15,472 nt of DNA from positions 1 to 15,472 of the forward strand of contig JAUIKJ010000017.1 in the NCBI GenBank assembly GCA_030430835.1. Reading direction: 5' to 3'. Below the pieces are notes generated by a model, which saw nothing but the letters and a program-made list of their open reading frames with translations, was not told where the DNA came from and ran no database searches. This stretch comes from Candidatus Hydrogenedentota bacterium. Lineage in GTDB: Bacteria > Hydrogenedentota > Hydrogenedentia > Hydrogenedentales > JAEUWI01. The position numbers were made by a program, and so were the translations under genes. This document shows positions 1 through 7,135 of the stretch, in pieces; the first letter of the stretch is position 1, and each line of letters opens with the position of its first letter.

Positions 1-1048
1 CCACATTGTAGATCAAGCCGGGCTTCCGGAGAATCGTGGACATCCAGCCGTTTTCGCCGCTTGCCGCAATTTCCGCGGCCTTCTGGCCCACGCGGTAGGC
101 TTCGTCAAGATCGACGATAGAAGCGTAGGTGCAGGTGTCGCGCTGATCGCAGCCGGGCACCTGGCCGCGGGCCGCGCCGCGGGCCGCGAGGCCCTTGTCG
201 TTGAGGAGGTTCACTACTTTCTGTGCGACGGTCAGCTTGGATGCGCCGAACTGGGCATGGCCGAAGGAGTCCTTCAACTCGCCCAGGTCGCCCACATCAA
301 ATCCTTCGCTCACCACCACGACGCAACGCCCGTCCTTCTTGAGCTGGTCGTTGATATTGTCGCACATTTCCTCGGCGGACACGTCGGACTCGCGCATGTA
401 GATCTGGAGGGGAGTTTCGCGCTTTGGATCGGCCAACCGCGCGGCGGCGGGGATATAGCCAATCTTGCGGCCCATGGCCTGGAGCACCAGCACCGGGTCG
501 GCGGGGGAGGAACCCCGGTTTTCTTCATTGGCATTCTGGACGATGCCCATCCAGTAGCGCGCCACGCTGCCGTAGCCAGGGGTATGGTCGATCAGCTTGA
601 ACTCCGAATCGCCCACATCGTTGTCGATGGTCTTCGGCACGCCCACCGCCACGAGATCAAGCCCCTGTTCGTGCGCGATCTTGGCCACCTTGTTCGCGGT
701 GTCCATCGAGTCGTTGCCGCCGTTGTAGAAGAAATAGCCGATGTCGTGCGCCTTGAGCACGTCGACCACCCGCGTGAAATCTTCCGGCTTGTCCGCCTTC
801 AGCTTGTAGCGGCAGGTGCCGATGCTGCCGGCCGCCGGCGTATAGCGCAGCAGCGCCACTTCCTCCGCGTCCTGTGCGGAGAGGTCAAGCAGTTCTTCCT
901 TCAGCACGCCCTCGATCCCGTGCCATCCGGCATAGAGGGTGCCGAAGGTCTCGGGGAATAACTTGCAGGCGTCAATCACGCCGCGCAACGAACTGTTGAT
1001 CACGGGGCTGGGACCACCCGACTGGGCGACGATTACATTCTTCGGCAT
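1..1048 (-). CDS. pfp: PPi-type 6-phosphofructokinase, 3' end outside window
   Basis: The product should phosphorylate fructose 6-phosphate to fructose 1,6-bisphosphate in the cytoplasm, probably with pyrophosphate and reversibly. The N-terminus reads MPKNVIVAQSGGPSPVINSS, the glycine-rich phosphate-donor loop of the PFK family. GGNDSMDT lies at about residues 110-117 and PKTIDND at about 138-144. In ATP enzymes the corresponding motifs are GGDGS and PGTIDND; an Asp after the GGN and the Lys of PKTIDND are marks of PPi-dependent members. About 349 residues are present, so some tens of C-terminal residues are missing. The ATG at 1048 is preceded by a GAGGA stretch about 11 nt upstream. It is the last visible gene of the minus-strand cluster, 33 nt after the TPR lipoprotein gene. 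The family call is firm; the phosphate donor is inferred from motifs. Confidence 0.9.
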   Translation of the reverse strand, partial: MPKNVIVAQSGGPSPVINSSLRGVIDACKLFPETFGTLYAGWHGIEGVLKEELLDLSAQDAEEVALLRYTPAAGSIGTCRYKLKADKPEDFTRVVDVLKAHDIGYFFYNGGNDSMDTANKVAKIAHEQGLDLVAVGVPKTIDNDVGDSEFKLIDHTPGYGSVARYWMGIVQNANEENRGSSPADPVLVLQAMGRKIGYIPAAARLADPKRETPLQIYMRESDVSAEEMCDNINDQLKKDGRCVVVVSEGFDVGDLGELKDSFGHAQFGASKLTVAQKVVNLLNDKGLAARGAARGQVPGCDQRDTCTYASIVDLDEAYRVGQKAAEIAASGENGWMSTILRKPGLIYNV

Positions 1049-1081
1049 CGGCTCGGCATCCTCGTCTCTAGGCTGGTTTCG

Positions 1082-1699
1082 TTACAGGTCGGGCGCGCTG
1101 GCCCAACGGTAGAAATACTTTCGGTCGTCCTCGACGAAGCGCGCGCGCACGCGCACGGCCGGCGGGAACTCCGGGTAATCCGTCAATACGGCGCTGATCG
1201 CCTGAAGCCCCTCCAGCTTGCCGCGGTGCAGGTAGCGGGCTACGGCCTCGTAGACCCGAAGTTGCGGCTTCGTGCCCTGCGCCTGTACCGCGTCGGCGAA
1301 ACACTCCGCCGACCGCAGGTAATGGGACCGGGCGGCCTCCATATCGCCCCGCTGCTCCAGCATCAATCCAAGAAACAGGGGCGATTCGCAGTTGTAGGGA
1401 TCCAGTTCCACCGCGCGCCGGAAGGCTTCCGTGGCCGCAGCGTCCTCACCACGCCGGGACAGGATAAACCCCTCGTAGAGGTGCGCGCCACCAAAGGCCG
1501 GATCCGTGGCGATGGCCAACGCAACCTGCTCCTGTGCCGCGTCGAGATCGCCCACGCGCAACGCGTCGATCCCCGCAGTAAGCGCTTCCTTGGCGGCGAT
1601 CGCCGGAACGTGCCGCGGCGGCGCGGTCGGCTTGCCGGCGCCGCAGCCCGCGGCCAGCAGCGCGAGTGCCGTGCACGCCCATGCGACAAGGCGGCTCAT
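1082..1699 (-). CDS. TPR-repeat lipoprotein
   Basis: A 205-residue protein begins with a short lipoprotein signal: MSRL, a hydrophobic stretch, then the lipobox AAGC with the lipidated Cys at residue 19. After a Pro-rich spacer it has about three helical tetratricopeptide units (roughly residues 36-68, 70-102 and 104-136) with the usual pattern, for example AFRRAVELDP and LGLMLEQRGD. TPR lipoproteins generally act as membrane-anchored scaffolds; no partner or enzymatic role can be read here. A longer frame to 1840 exists, but its extra 47 residues lie inside the upstream larA-like gene. The start at 1699 gives the lipobox and an ATGA overlap with that gene's stop, so the two are probably translationally coupled. 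It lies 33 nt upstream of the PFK gene. Confidence 0.85.
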   Translation of the reverse strand: MSRLVAWACTALALLAAGCGAGKPTAPPRHVPAIAAKEALTAGIDALRVGDLDAAQEQVALAIATDPAFGGAHLYEGFILSRRGEDAAATEAFRRAVELDPYNCESPLFLGLMLEQRGDMEAARSHYLRSAECFADAVQAQGTKPQLRVYEAVARYLHRGKLEGLQAISAVLTDYPEFPPAVRVRARFVEDDRKYFYRWASAPDL

Positions 1700-2982
1700 G
1701 CATTCCCCGGGTGGTCGTGCAGGCGATACAGGGTCTCGCCCGCGTTTCGGACGAGAAGATAGCCCTCGTCCTCCCGATTGGCCCAGGCCTCGGGATCGAT
1801 GGTGTCTGGATCGCGGTAGCCCAAGTTGATGGCCCGGCATTCCTCCTCGGGAATACTCGTCGCCAGGGTGACCTGAACGCGTGGCTTCTCGACGCCGTCC
1901 ACGTAAGTGCCTGCCCCGCGCACATGGGTCGAATGGGCGAGAATCCCCCCGGGTATGTCCGCGAAGCGGTCCATTTGCGCCGTAAAATAGTCGCGGACAT
2001 GGTAGCCAATCCGCTTGATGAGCGCGCCGTGCGTGATACTCACCCGGTCAATGTGCTTGCCGTAGATAATCAGTTCCCCGCCATCGGCCACCACCGGCTC
2101 CAATTTATACATGCACTTGCCCGCGACCCAGACTTCGTCGTACATCGGCGGCGCCATGGCCAGCACGCTCTTGAAGGGCGCGGGCTTGTAGCGCACGTGC
2201 GTCGTGCTGGATCGGTCGGCCGCGGCCTCCCAGGCTTCCTCGGGGGTGCCGAAGTACACGCCATAGGTGTCCTTGCCCACGACGTTGAAACAGAAGCACT
2301 GCTTCTCCACCGGGATCATCGCGGCCGCGCGGTTGACTACATCGCGCACGGGCGTGTGCTTCGTACCGTTGATGGAGTAATTCGTGATCAGGGCACCGAG
2401 CCAGTGGAAGAGATTGAGGATCTCACTGCCCGCGACACCCGGGAAGAAATACTTGTTGCCGCCGCTAAAACCGACCACCTCGTGCGGGAAGACAGGCCCG
2501 GCGATGATGACCACATCGCAGTCGAGGACCCGTTTGTTGATCGTGACCTCGACCGACTCGTTCATCCGGCCACCGGAAATGGCCGCGATCTCCTCCGCGG
2601 GGATGACCCCGAGCGAGGCCAGAGCTGCCGGATCATCCCAGGCGTGGTTGTGAATACCGACGTTGGCGTACGCGCTTCGCGGGTCGTCTTGGGGAAGCCC
2701 AAGCAGTTTCGCAATGGCCGCGTCCGACATTGGCGGGTGCGTGCCGAGCGCAATCAGGAAATCCAGGGACTTGACGCGCGCCCCCAAGGCTCCGCAGAGT
2801 GCACGGAACACGGTCGGCATCGGCATGCTGCGGGTATTGTCGGGGATAATGCAGAGGACCTTACGGTCGTCCACGCCAAGTGATGCACAGGCTTCCGCCA
2901 CGAAGGCGGCAATTTCTTCGGCGCCAAGGGCGCTCTCGCGTACGAGTTGGTGTACCACGTTGTTGTCTACTCGAAGTTGCAA
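1696..2982 (-). CDS. larA: LarA/DUF2088-family nickel-pincer racemase or epimerase
   Basis: This matches the lactate racemase LarA family, which inverts 2-hydroxyacids using a nickel-pincer nucleotide tethered to a lysine. Visible motifs, numbered from the TTG start, are IPDNTR (near 46-51), GTHPP with His82, PHEVVGFSGGNK with His167 and Lys177, and FHWLG with His193. The spacings His-10-Lys-16-His equal those of characterised LarA (His174, Lys184, His200), so the active site looks intact. The substrate is unknown; it may not be lactate. The start is uncertain. An ATG at 3069 would add 29 residues that merely shadow pdxB. I prefer TTG at 2982, which has GGGA upstream and overlaps pdxB by 16 nt; GTG at 2958 is an alternative. 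No larB, larC or larE cofactor genes are in the window. The stop overlaps the TPR gene start as ATGA. Confidence 0.82.
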   Translation of the reverse strand: MQLRVDNNVVHQLVRESALGAEEIAAFVAEACASLGVDDRKVLCIIPDNTRSMPMPTVFRALCGALGARVKSLDFLIALGTHPPMSDAAIAKLLGLPQDDPRSAYANVGIHNHAWDDPAALASLGVIPAEEIAAISGGRMNESVEVTINKRVLDCDVVIIAGPVFPHEVVGFSGGNKYFFPGVAGSEILNLFHWLGALITNYSINGTKHTPVRDVVNRAAAMIPVEKQCFCFNVVGKDTYGVYFGTPEEAWEAAADRSSTTHVRYKPAPFKSVLAMAPPMYDEVWVAGKCMYKLEPVVADGGELIIYGKHIDRVSITHGALIKRIGYHVRDYFTAQMDRFADIPGGILAHSTHVRGAGTYVDGVEKPRVQVTLATSIPEEECRAINLGYRDPDTIDPEAWANREDEGYLLVRNAGETLYRLHDHPGNA

Positions 2983-4121
2983 CGAAATCCCAGGGCGCGG
3001 AGTTGCGGTGCAGCCGCCACGGCGCCTTGGGATAGATGGACCGTGAGGCTCGGGAATTCCCGGCGGCAACGGTAGTTTTTGCGCAGGGCATCGAAGGCCG
3101 GGCCCCGTGCATCGGCCGCCATCGCGGGTAGTGCCCGCATGCTGGCGTCGTCCTGCATTATGTCATACGCGGCACGGACACAGCGAGGAAGGGCCGTGGC
3201 AAGGTCATCACAACGGATTTCAGCGGGTACCGGCGCAGGCAGTCTATCGGAAGGATCCCATTCCGACGGGATGCCGAAGCAGGCGCACGCGGCGGTATAG
3301 ATCTGGCGCGTCCCGTTGACCTTGCCATCGAAGGAATACCCCGCAATGTGGGGCGAGGCGAGGGCGGTTTCCTGAAGCAGCGCCACGTCCGGATTCGGCT
3401 CGCCTTCCCAAACGTCGAGCACCGCGGCGCGCAAGCGCCCGGACCGCAGCGCCGCGAGCACGGCCGCATTGTCGGCCACCGCGCCACGCGACGTATTGAA
3501 GAGGACCGCCCCGGGCTTCAGACCATCGAGGAAATTGGCATCTACGAGATGCCAGGTCGGGTGTGGCCCGCCGCGCTCGAGCGGGGTGTGCAGGCTCACC
3601 ACGTCGCAGTCCAGAATCTCCGCGATCGGACGGTAGCGGGCATCGCCGGTCTGTGCCGCGCGGGGGGGATCATTGAGCACGCAGGTCATGCCGAGGGCTT
3701 CCGCCTTCTCTCGCACCCGGCTCCCCACGTTGCCCACGCCAACGATTCCCAGCCGTAGCGTGGACAGGTCGACGTCGAGCCGATCGCGCAGTTCCAGCAA
3801 GGCGGCGGTAATGTACTCCGCGACACTGTTCGCGTTGCAGCCCGGCGCGCTTGAGAAGCCGATGCCAGCCGCCGCGAGATAAGCGGCGTCGATGTGATCC
3901 ATGCCGATCGTCGCGGTACCGACAAAGCGCACTGGGGTGCCCGAGAGCAAGGCTTCATCGACGCGCGTGATCGATCGCACCATGAGCGCGTCGGCGTCGG
4001 CCAGGATTGCGCTATCGATGGCACGCCCCGGAACGCGCGTAACCGTCCCCAGCAGGCCAAAGGCCTCCTCGGCAAACGGGATGTTCTCGTCGGCGACAAT
4101 TCGCAGCATGGCCGTGGTCAT
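2967..4121 (-). CDS. pdxB: Erythronate-4-phosphate dehydrogenase PdxB
   Basis: The 384-residue product is a D-2-hydroxyacid dehydrogenase-fold enzyme that should oxidise 4-phosphoerythronate in the DXP-dependent pyridoxal phosphate pathway. It follows the pattern of E. coli PdxB along its whole length: VADENIPFA at the N-terminus, ADALMVRSITRV, FVGTATIGMDHID, APGCNANSVAEY, the Rossmann motif GIVGVGNVGSRV, and the PdxB-specific C-terminal LRKNY..RREFPSL dimerisation region. Catalytic Arg212 (NTSRGAV), Glu239 (DVWEGEP) and His258 (SPHIAGY) are all present. The C-terminal match argues against a generic phosphoglycerate dehydrogenase paralogue. The ATG at 4121 overlaps the sixA stop as ATGA. Its 3' end overlaps the proposed larA-like start, so this gene sits inside a coupled operon of central metabolism. 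Confidence 0.93.
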   Translation of the reverse strand: MTTAMLRIVADENIPFAEEAFGLLGTVTRVPGRAIDSAILADADALMVRSITRVDEALLSGTPVRFVGTATIGMDHIDAAYLAAAGIGFSSAPGCNANSVAEYITAALLELRDRLDVDLSTLRLGIVGVGNVGSRVREKAEALGMTCVLNDPPRAAQTGDARYRPIAEILDCDVVSLHTPLERGGPHPTWHLVDANFLDGLKPGAVLFNTSRGAVADNAAVLAALRSGRLRAAVLDVWEGEPNPDVALLQETALASPHIAGYSFDGKVNGTRQIYTAACACFGIPSEWDPSDRLPAPVPAEIRCDDLATALPRCVRAAYDIMQDDASMRALPAMAADARGPAFDALRKNYRCRREFPSLTVHLSQGAVAAAPQLRALGFRCNFE

Positions 4122-4585
4122 TCTGCGCGCCGGCAGAGCGTCGCCGGCAGGAGCCAGTGCAGCCGGTTGTCGCCGGGATCCAGTTGGATGCAGGCTGCCG
4201 TCGCGGTATCGAAGACACAGTTGATCTTCTCGGGATTCCCGCTCAGCAGCTGCGAGGCCAGCAGTCCCATGAAGGGAAGATGCCCCACCAGCATCAAGTC
4301 GCTGTCGAGATGCATGACCGTCTCGGCGACAGGGCCAACGGGGTCCCCGGGGGCAAGGTGAGAATAGAGCTTGACCGTGTGGGCTTCCACGTAGGGCGCA
4401 AGCTGCCTGGCCGTCTGTGTCGCGCGCAGGTATTCGCTGTGCCAGATCTCCCCGACGCGCACCCCTGCGCCGGCGAGTTGCCCGCCCAGTGCGTCGACGT
4501 TCCGCACGCCGGCTTCGGAAAGTGGGCGCTTCGAGTCGACATAGGGCTCTACGGCATCGCCGTGACGTACAAGATACAAAAGCAT
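4118..4585 (-). CDS. sixA: SixA-type phosphohistidine phosphatase
   Basis: A 155-residue single-domain member of the histidine phosphatase (phosphoglycerate mutase-like) superfamily. The catalytic LVRHGDA motif is right at the N-terminus (Arg7, His8), Arg54 lies in SEYLRATQTA, and the second catalytic His102 lies in VGHLPFM. Length and the compact layout match SixA, which removes phosphate from phosphohistidine on phosphotransfer proteins, here presumably in the cytoplasm. An upstream extension to 4774 would run into the DUF1080 gene. The ATG at 4585 has a GAGG site 9 nt upstream and gives the family-typical start. An ATG at 4600 would add five residues but has no better site. The stop overlaps the pdxB start by four bases, so the two are likely coupled. 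Whether the target is a histidine phosphotransfer protein or PTS-like protein cannot be read from the sequence. Confidence 0.85.
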   Translation of the reverse strand: MLLYLVRHGDAVEPYVDSKRPLSEAGVRNVDALGGQLAGAGVRVGEIWHSEYLRATQTARQLAPYVEAHTVKLYSHLAPGDPVGPVAETVMHLDSDLMLVGHLPFMGLLASQLLSGNPEKINCVFDTATAACIQLDPGDNRLHWLLPATLCRRAE

Positions 4586-4605
4586 TTGAACAGGCCTCAT
4601 GTAGA

Positions 4606-4639
4606 AATCGCGGAGACCCCGCCCGGAGTCTCCGCGATT
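4606..4639 (-). terminator. 12-bp perfect hairpin between DUF1080 gene and sixA
   Basis: The arms AATCGCGGAGAC and GTCTCCGCGATT are perfectly complementary around a 10-nt loop, 17 nt past the DUF1080 stop. On the minus strand the stem is followed only by TCTAC, giving a short UUUCU run, so termination is probably weak. It ends about 8 nt before the sixA ribosome binding site. It could be a leaky terminator, an attenuator or a 3' stabilising stem that lowers expression of the downstream operon. Confidence 0.6.
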
Positions 4640-4655
4640 CACTTCTGGCAAAGAC

Positions 4656-5774
4656 TTAGGGCTTCGGGTATTCCTGCAGATGGATGTTCTTGAAGGAAAG
4701 GTCGGTCGTCGGGTCATGGCCCTGCAGGTGAATCGTGCCGGCAATCGGGACGAATCCGTTCTTACCGTCGTCACTCGTGTTGACCGGACGCGTGTCCCAC
4801 ACGTCGCTCACCTGGTAGCCGTTGATCCACACCGCGAAGTGATTGCCCTCGGCCACGACGGTCTTGCTGAACCACTCGTGGTCCGTCGAGACCACTTTGC
4901 GCGTCGGCTGCACGCCATAGAGACCGCCCGTGCCGAAGTCGACCGGACGGCTGCGGTCGTCGCGCATCCACTGGTTGCGGACCTGCGATTCGTAGCCCTT
5001 CCAGAACACGCCGACCGGGCCGCGGAAGAACACGCCGCTGTTGAGGTGCTCACCATTCGAGATGACATCGAGCTGCAGGATGAAATCGCGGTAGGTGCCC
5101 GCGGTCTCAATCTGGCCGTTGCCGTCCTTGATATTGATGGCACCGTCGATTACTTCAAACTTGGAGGCGCGATCGGGGATGATGTTCCAGCCGTCGAGGT
5201 TTTCACCGTTGAAGAGCGGGGTCAGACTCAGCGGGCGCAGCTTGACCTCTTTTACTTCCACCGTCGTATCGCGCCGGTTGCTGTGGTAATGGTGGTACTG
5301 GATGCCGATGTAGCCACGTGCGCGGGTCGCACCCGTCTCCACCGCGTTGCCGTCGACCGTGGCTTCCACGGAATCGCCAATCGCCTTCACGTGGATCGTC
5401 TGCCAGTCGCCTTCCTTCTCGTCGTTGCTCAGCGTGATGACGCCGGAACCGTTTTCGCTCGGGTGCCCCTCAAGGCCGCCACGCACCACGATGCCCGCCG
5501 TGCCCGGGTGGGTCAGGCGCACCGTTGCCCGCAATTCAAAGTTGGCGAACTGGCTGGTCGTCGCGAGCCAGCCGCCGGCGCCCTTGTCGGCCGTCAACAC
5601 CCCCTCAACCACCTCCCAGTTCACATCGCCAAAATCCGTCCAGCCAAAGGTGCTTTCACCGTCGAACAGGTTGATCCATTGGCCCTCGGCCACCTCCGCC
5701 GCAACGGCGGGCGCACCGGCCATCAGCAGCAGTGCCGCACCTACCCAACTACCCATCGCAACTATCTTCCGCAT
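4656..5774 (-). CDS. Exported two-domain DUF1080 protein (3-keto-disaccharide hydrolase family)
   Basis: A 372-residue exported protein with two tandem DUF1080 domains, a concanavalin/LamG-like beta-sandwich fold annotated as 3-keto-disaccharide hydrolase. The signal peptide MRKIVAMGSW...APAVAA should be cleaved after residue 26. Domain 1 begins WINLFDGESTFGW (about residues 33-180) and domain 2 begins LTPLFNGENLDGW (about 184-372); the FDG/FNG-x-x-x-GW opening is the family hallmark. Domain 2 keeps the usual NSGVFFRG and YESQV segments. The likely role is binding or hydrolysis of sugars in the periplasm. The ATG at 5774 has a strong GGAGG 8 nt upstream; the longer frame to 5828 lacks one. 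It is transcribed toward sixA but separated from it by a hairpin. Confidence 0.87.
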   Translation of the reverse strand: MRKIVAMGSWVGAALLLMAGAPAVAAEVAEGQWINLFDGESTFGWTDFGDVNWEVVEGVLTADKGAGGWLATTSQFANFELRATVRLTHPGTAGIVVRGGLEGHPSENGSGVITLSNDEKEGDWQTIHVKAIGDSVEATVDGNAVETGATRARGYIGIQYHHYHSNRRDTTVEVKEVKLRPLSLTPLFNGENLDGWNIIPDRASKFEVIDGAINIKDGNGQIETAGTYRDFILQLDVISNGEHLNSGVFFRGPVGVFWKGYESQVRNQWMRDDRSRPVDFGTGGLYGVQPTRKVVSTDHEWFSKTVVAEGNHFAVWINGYQVSDVWDTRPVNTSDDGKNGFVPIAGTIHLQGHDPTTDLSFKNIHLQEYPKP

Positions 5775-5842
5775 CGTGTCATCCTCCGGACTTGCGCCCT
5801 CGTAATCTCTCAGGAATACTGCGCCCAAGCGCAGAGCACAAC

Positions 5843-5871
5843 ACAGTACGCGACGCGAAAACGAATTGCAA
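5843..5871 (-). promoter_or_regulatory. Candidate sigma70-type promoter for the DUF1080 gene
   Basis: On the minus strand TTGCAA (-35) is separated by 17 nt from TACTGT (-10), which would start transcription near 5836 and give a leader of about 60 nt. A second possible pair, TTGTGC-17-TATTCC, lies about 25 nt downstream. That spacer contains a small palindrome (CTGCGC, 4-nt loop, GCGCAG at 5819-5834) which could be an operator or chance. This is consensus matching only. Confidence 0.3.
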
Positions 5872-5919
5872 CGGAAACCACCCGGACACCTTCGCGCATC
5901 CGACGCCGGTGAGGCCGCC

Positions 5920-5949
5920 TTGACGCTTCCCGCCGGGCTGCGCTATCGT
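5920..5949 (+). promoter_or_regulatory. Candidate sigma70-type promoter for the DUF1573 gene
   Basis: TTGACG and TATCGT are separated by 18 nt, about 60 nt upstream of the DUF1573 start. It is the best -35/-10 pair in the 236-base divergent spacer. The rest of the spacer (5775-6010) holds the DUF1080 promoter candidates and ribosome binding sites and shows no further gene. Confidence 0.4.
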
Positions 5950-6010
5950 CCGGGAGATTCCCCTGGTACAACCACGGGAGGGGGTCCAATTGAACAGGAG
6001 TAGAACCGTG

Positions 6011-7048
6011 ATGAAAGTCTTGTCGCTCAATGCATGGATGGCCGCAGCCCTGGTATTGGCTGCGCTACTTGGCGCCCGCACCGCCGTGGCGGAGGATGCG
6101 AAGCCCAGTATTTTCTCGCCGGCACCCGAATTCGAGTTTGGATCGCGTGACAATGAGGAGAAGGTGGATCACTCCTTCACCGTGATCAATGTCGGCACCG
6201 CCGAACTGAAGATCACCGACGTCAAGACCACCTGCGGCTGCACGGTCGCGGAGCTGAAGAAAAAGCAGCTCGCGCCCGGGGAAGAGACGAGCATCGACGT
6301 TACCCTCAACCTCAAGGGCAAGCAGGGGCCCCAACAGAAACAGATTACGGTCATGTCGAATGACCCCGCGACCCCGGCCTACAAGCTGACCCTGAAGGGT
6401 GAAGCGGTCCCGGCCGTGCTCGTGGAGCCGGCGCTGGCAAACTTCGGCCGCGTGCTCGACGCGCAGCCCGCACCCCAGGTGGTGACCATCAAGGCGAACC
6501 AGGAAGGCCTCAGCTTCAATGTGACCGGGGTTCAACTTGCTGAAAAGGAATTCACGCAGGAACTGAAGACCATCACCGCGGGCAAGGAATATGCGATTGA
6601 GGTCTCCCTCGCCGAAGGGCTCCCGGCTGGTGTCTACAGCGGCGTGATGAGTGTCACCACGGATAGTCCCAAGCGCCCCTCGATTCCGATTCGCGTAAAC
6701 GCCCAGGTCATCGGCGATATCGACGTGGCCCCGACCCAACTGACGGTTCAGGCCGTGGCGGATCCCGCGCGCACCACGACCCAGTACATGCGCGTGGCGC
6801 CAGGGCGTATCGATGAGTTTGAGGTCACCGAAGTCATTGCCCCGCTGGACAGCATCGACATTGAACTGATTCCGCGTGGCCAGAACAACTACAACATTAA
6901 GGTCGCAAATATCCCGGGCACCGATGAGATCGACGGCAAGGAAGTCATCATCAAGACCAACCTCGAATCGATGCCGGAGATTCGCGTGCCCTTCCGTGTG
7001 ATCAAGCCGCGCACCCCGACGCGCCCGGCCACGCTGAAAGCCAACTAG
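6011..7048 (+). CDS. Exported DUF1573 (ASH/HYDIN-like Ig fold) protein
   Basis: A 345-residue exported protein. The signal peptide MKVLSLNAWMAAALVLAALL...AVA is probably cleaved after residue 27. A DUF1573 domain follows (about residues 36-130): FEFGSRDNEEKVDHSFTVIN, then TTCGCTVAEL with Cys75 and Cys77, then SNDPATPAYKLTLKGEA. The T-CGCT motif is the family signature. A second and possibly third beta-sandwich unit fills the remainder (from VEPALANFGRV near 137, and from DIDVAPTQL near 236). These folds usually act as non-catalytic periplasmic or surface binding modules; no partner is known here. The frame is open from TTG 5990. ATG 6011 fits AGGAG at 5996-6000 best, with GTG 6008 as an alternative. 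It is monocistronic, ending at its own terminator. Confidence 0.87.
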   Translation: MKVLSLNAWMAAALVLAALLGARTAVAEDAKPSIFSPAPEFEFGSRDNEEKVDHSFTVINVGTAELKITDVKTTCGCTVAELKKKQLAPGEETSIDVTLNLKGKQGPQQKQITVMSNDPATPAYKLTLKGEAVPAVLVEPALANFGRVLDAQPAPQVVTIKANQEGLSFNVTGVQLAEKEFTQELKTITAGKEYAIEVSLAEGLPAGVYSGVMSVTTDSPKRPSIPIRVNAQVIGDIDVAPTQLTVQAVADPARTTTQYMRVAPGRIDEFEVTEVIAPLDSIDIELIPRGQNNYNIKVANIPGTDEIDGKEVIIKTNLESMPEIRVPFRVIKPRTPTRPATLKAN

Positions 7049-7075
7049 GCCCCGCCAAACGAGTAGAGGACCCGT

Positions 7076-7108
7076 ACCCCTGTGCGCACGACGCACAGGG
7101 GTCTTTTT
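7076..7108 (+). terminator. Intrinsic terminator after the DUF1573 gene
   Basis: An 11-bp perfect stem (ACCCCTGTGCG / CGCACAGGGGT) with a 5-nt loop CACGA is followed by CTTTTTC, 27 nt past the stop codon. This is a textbook rho-independent terminator and separates the DUF1573 gene from the following hydrolase gene. Confidence 0.92.
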
Positions 7109-7135
7109 CAGAATCCAAGCTGGAGGAACCGAAGG

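Noticed and set aside
257..961. A 234-residue plus-strand frame opposite the PFK gene
   Set aside because: Shadow of the PFK gene, which is open to the window edge with clear family motifs.
1666..2883. A 405-residue plus-strand frame opposite the larA-like gene
   Set aside because: No recognisable motif, His/Arg-rich composition and no ribosome binding site; the minus strand encodes a well conserved LarA family member.
4680..5912. A 410-residue plus-strand frame opposite the DUF1080 gene
   Set aside because: Shadow frame; it has no signal peptide or domain and crosses the divergent promoter region.
6065..7096. A 343-residue minus-strand frame opposite the DUF1573 gene
   Set aside because: Begins within the terminator stem and mirrors the real gene; no family resemblance.
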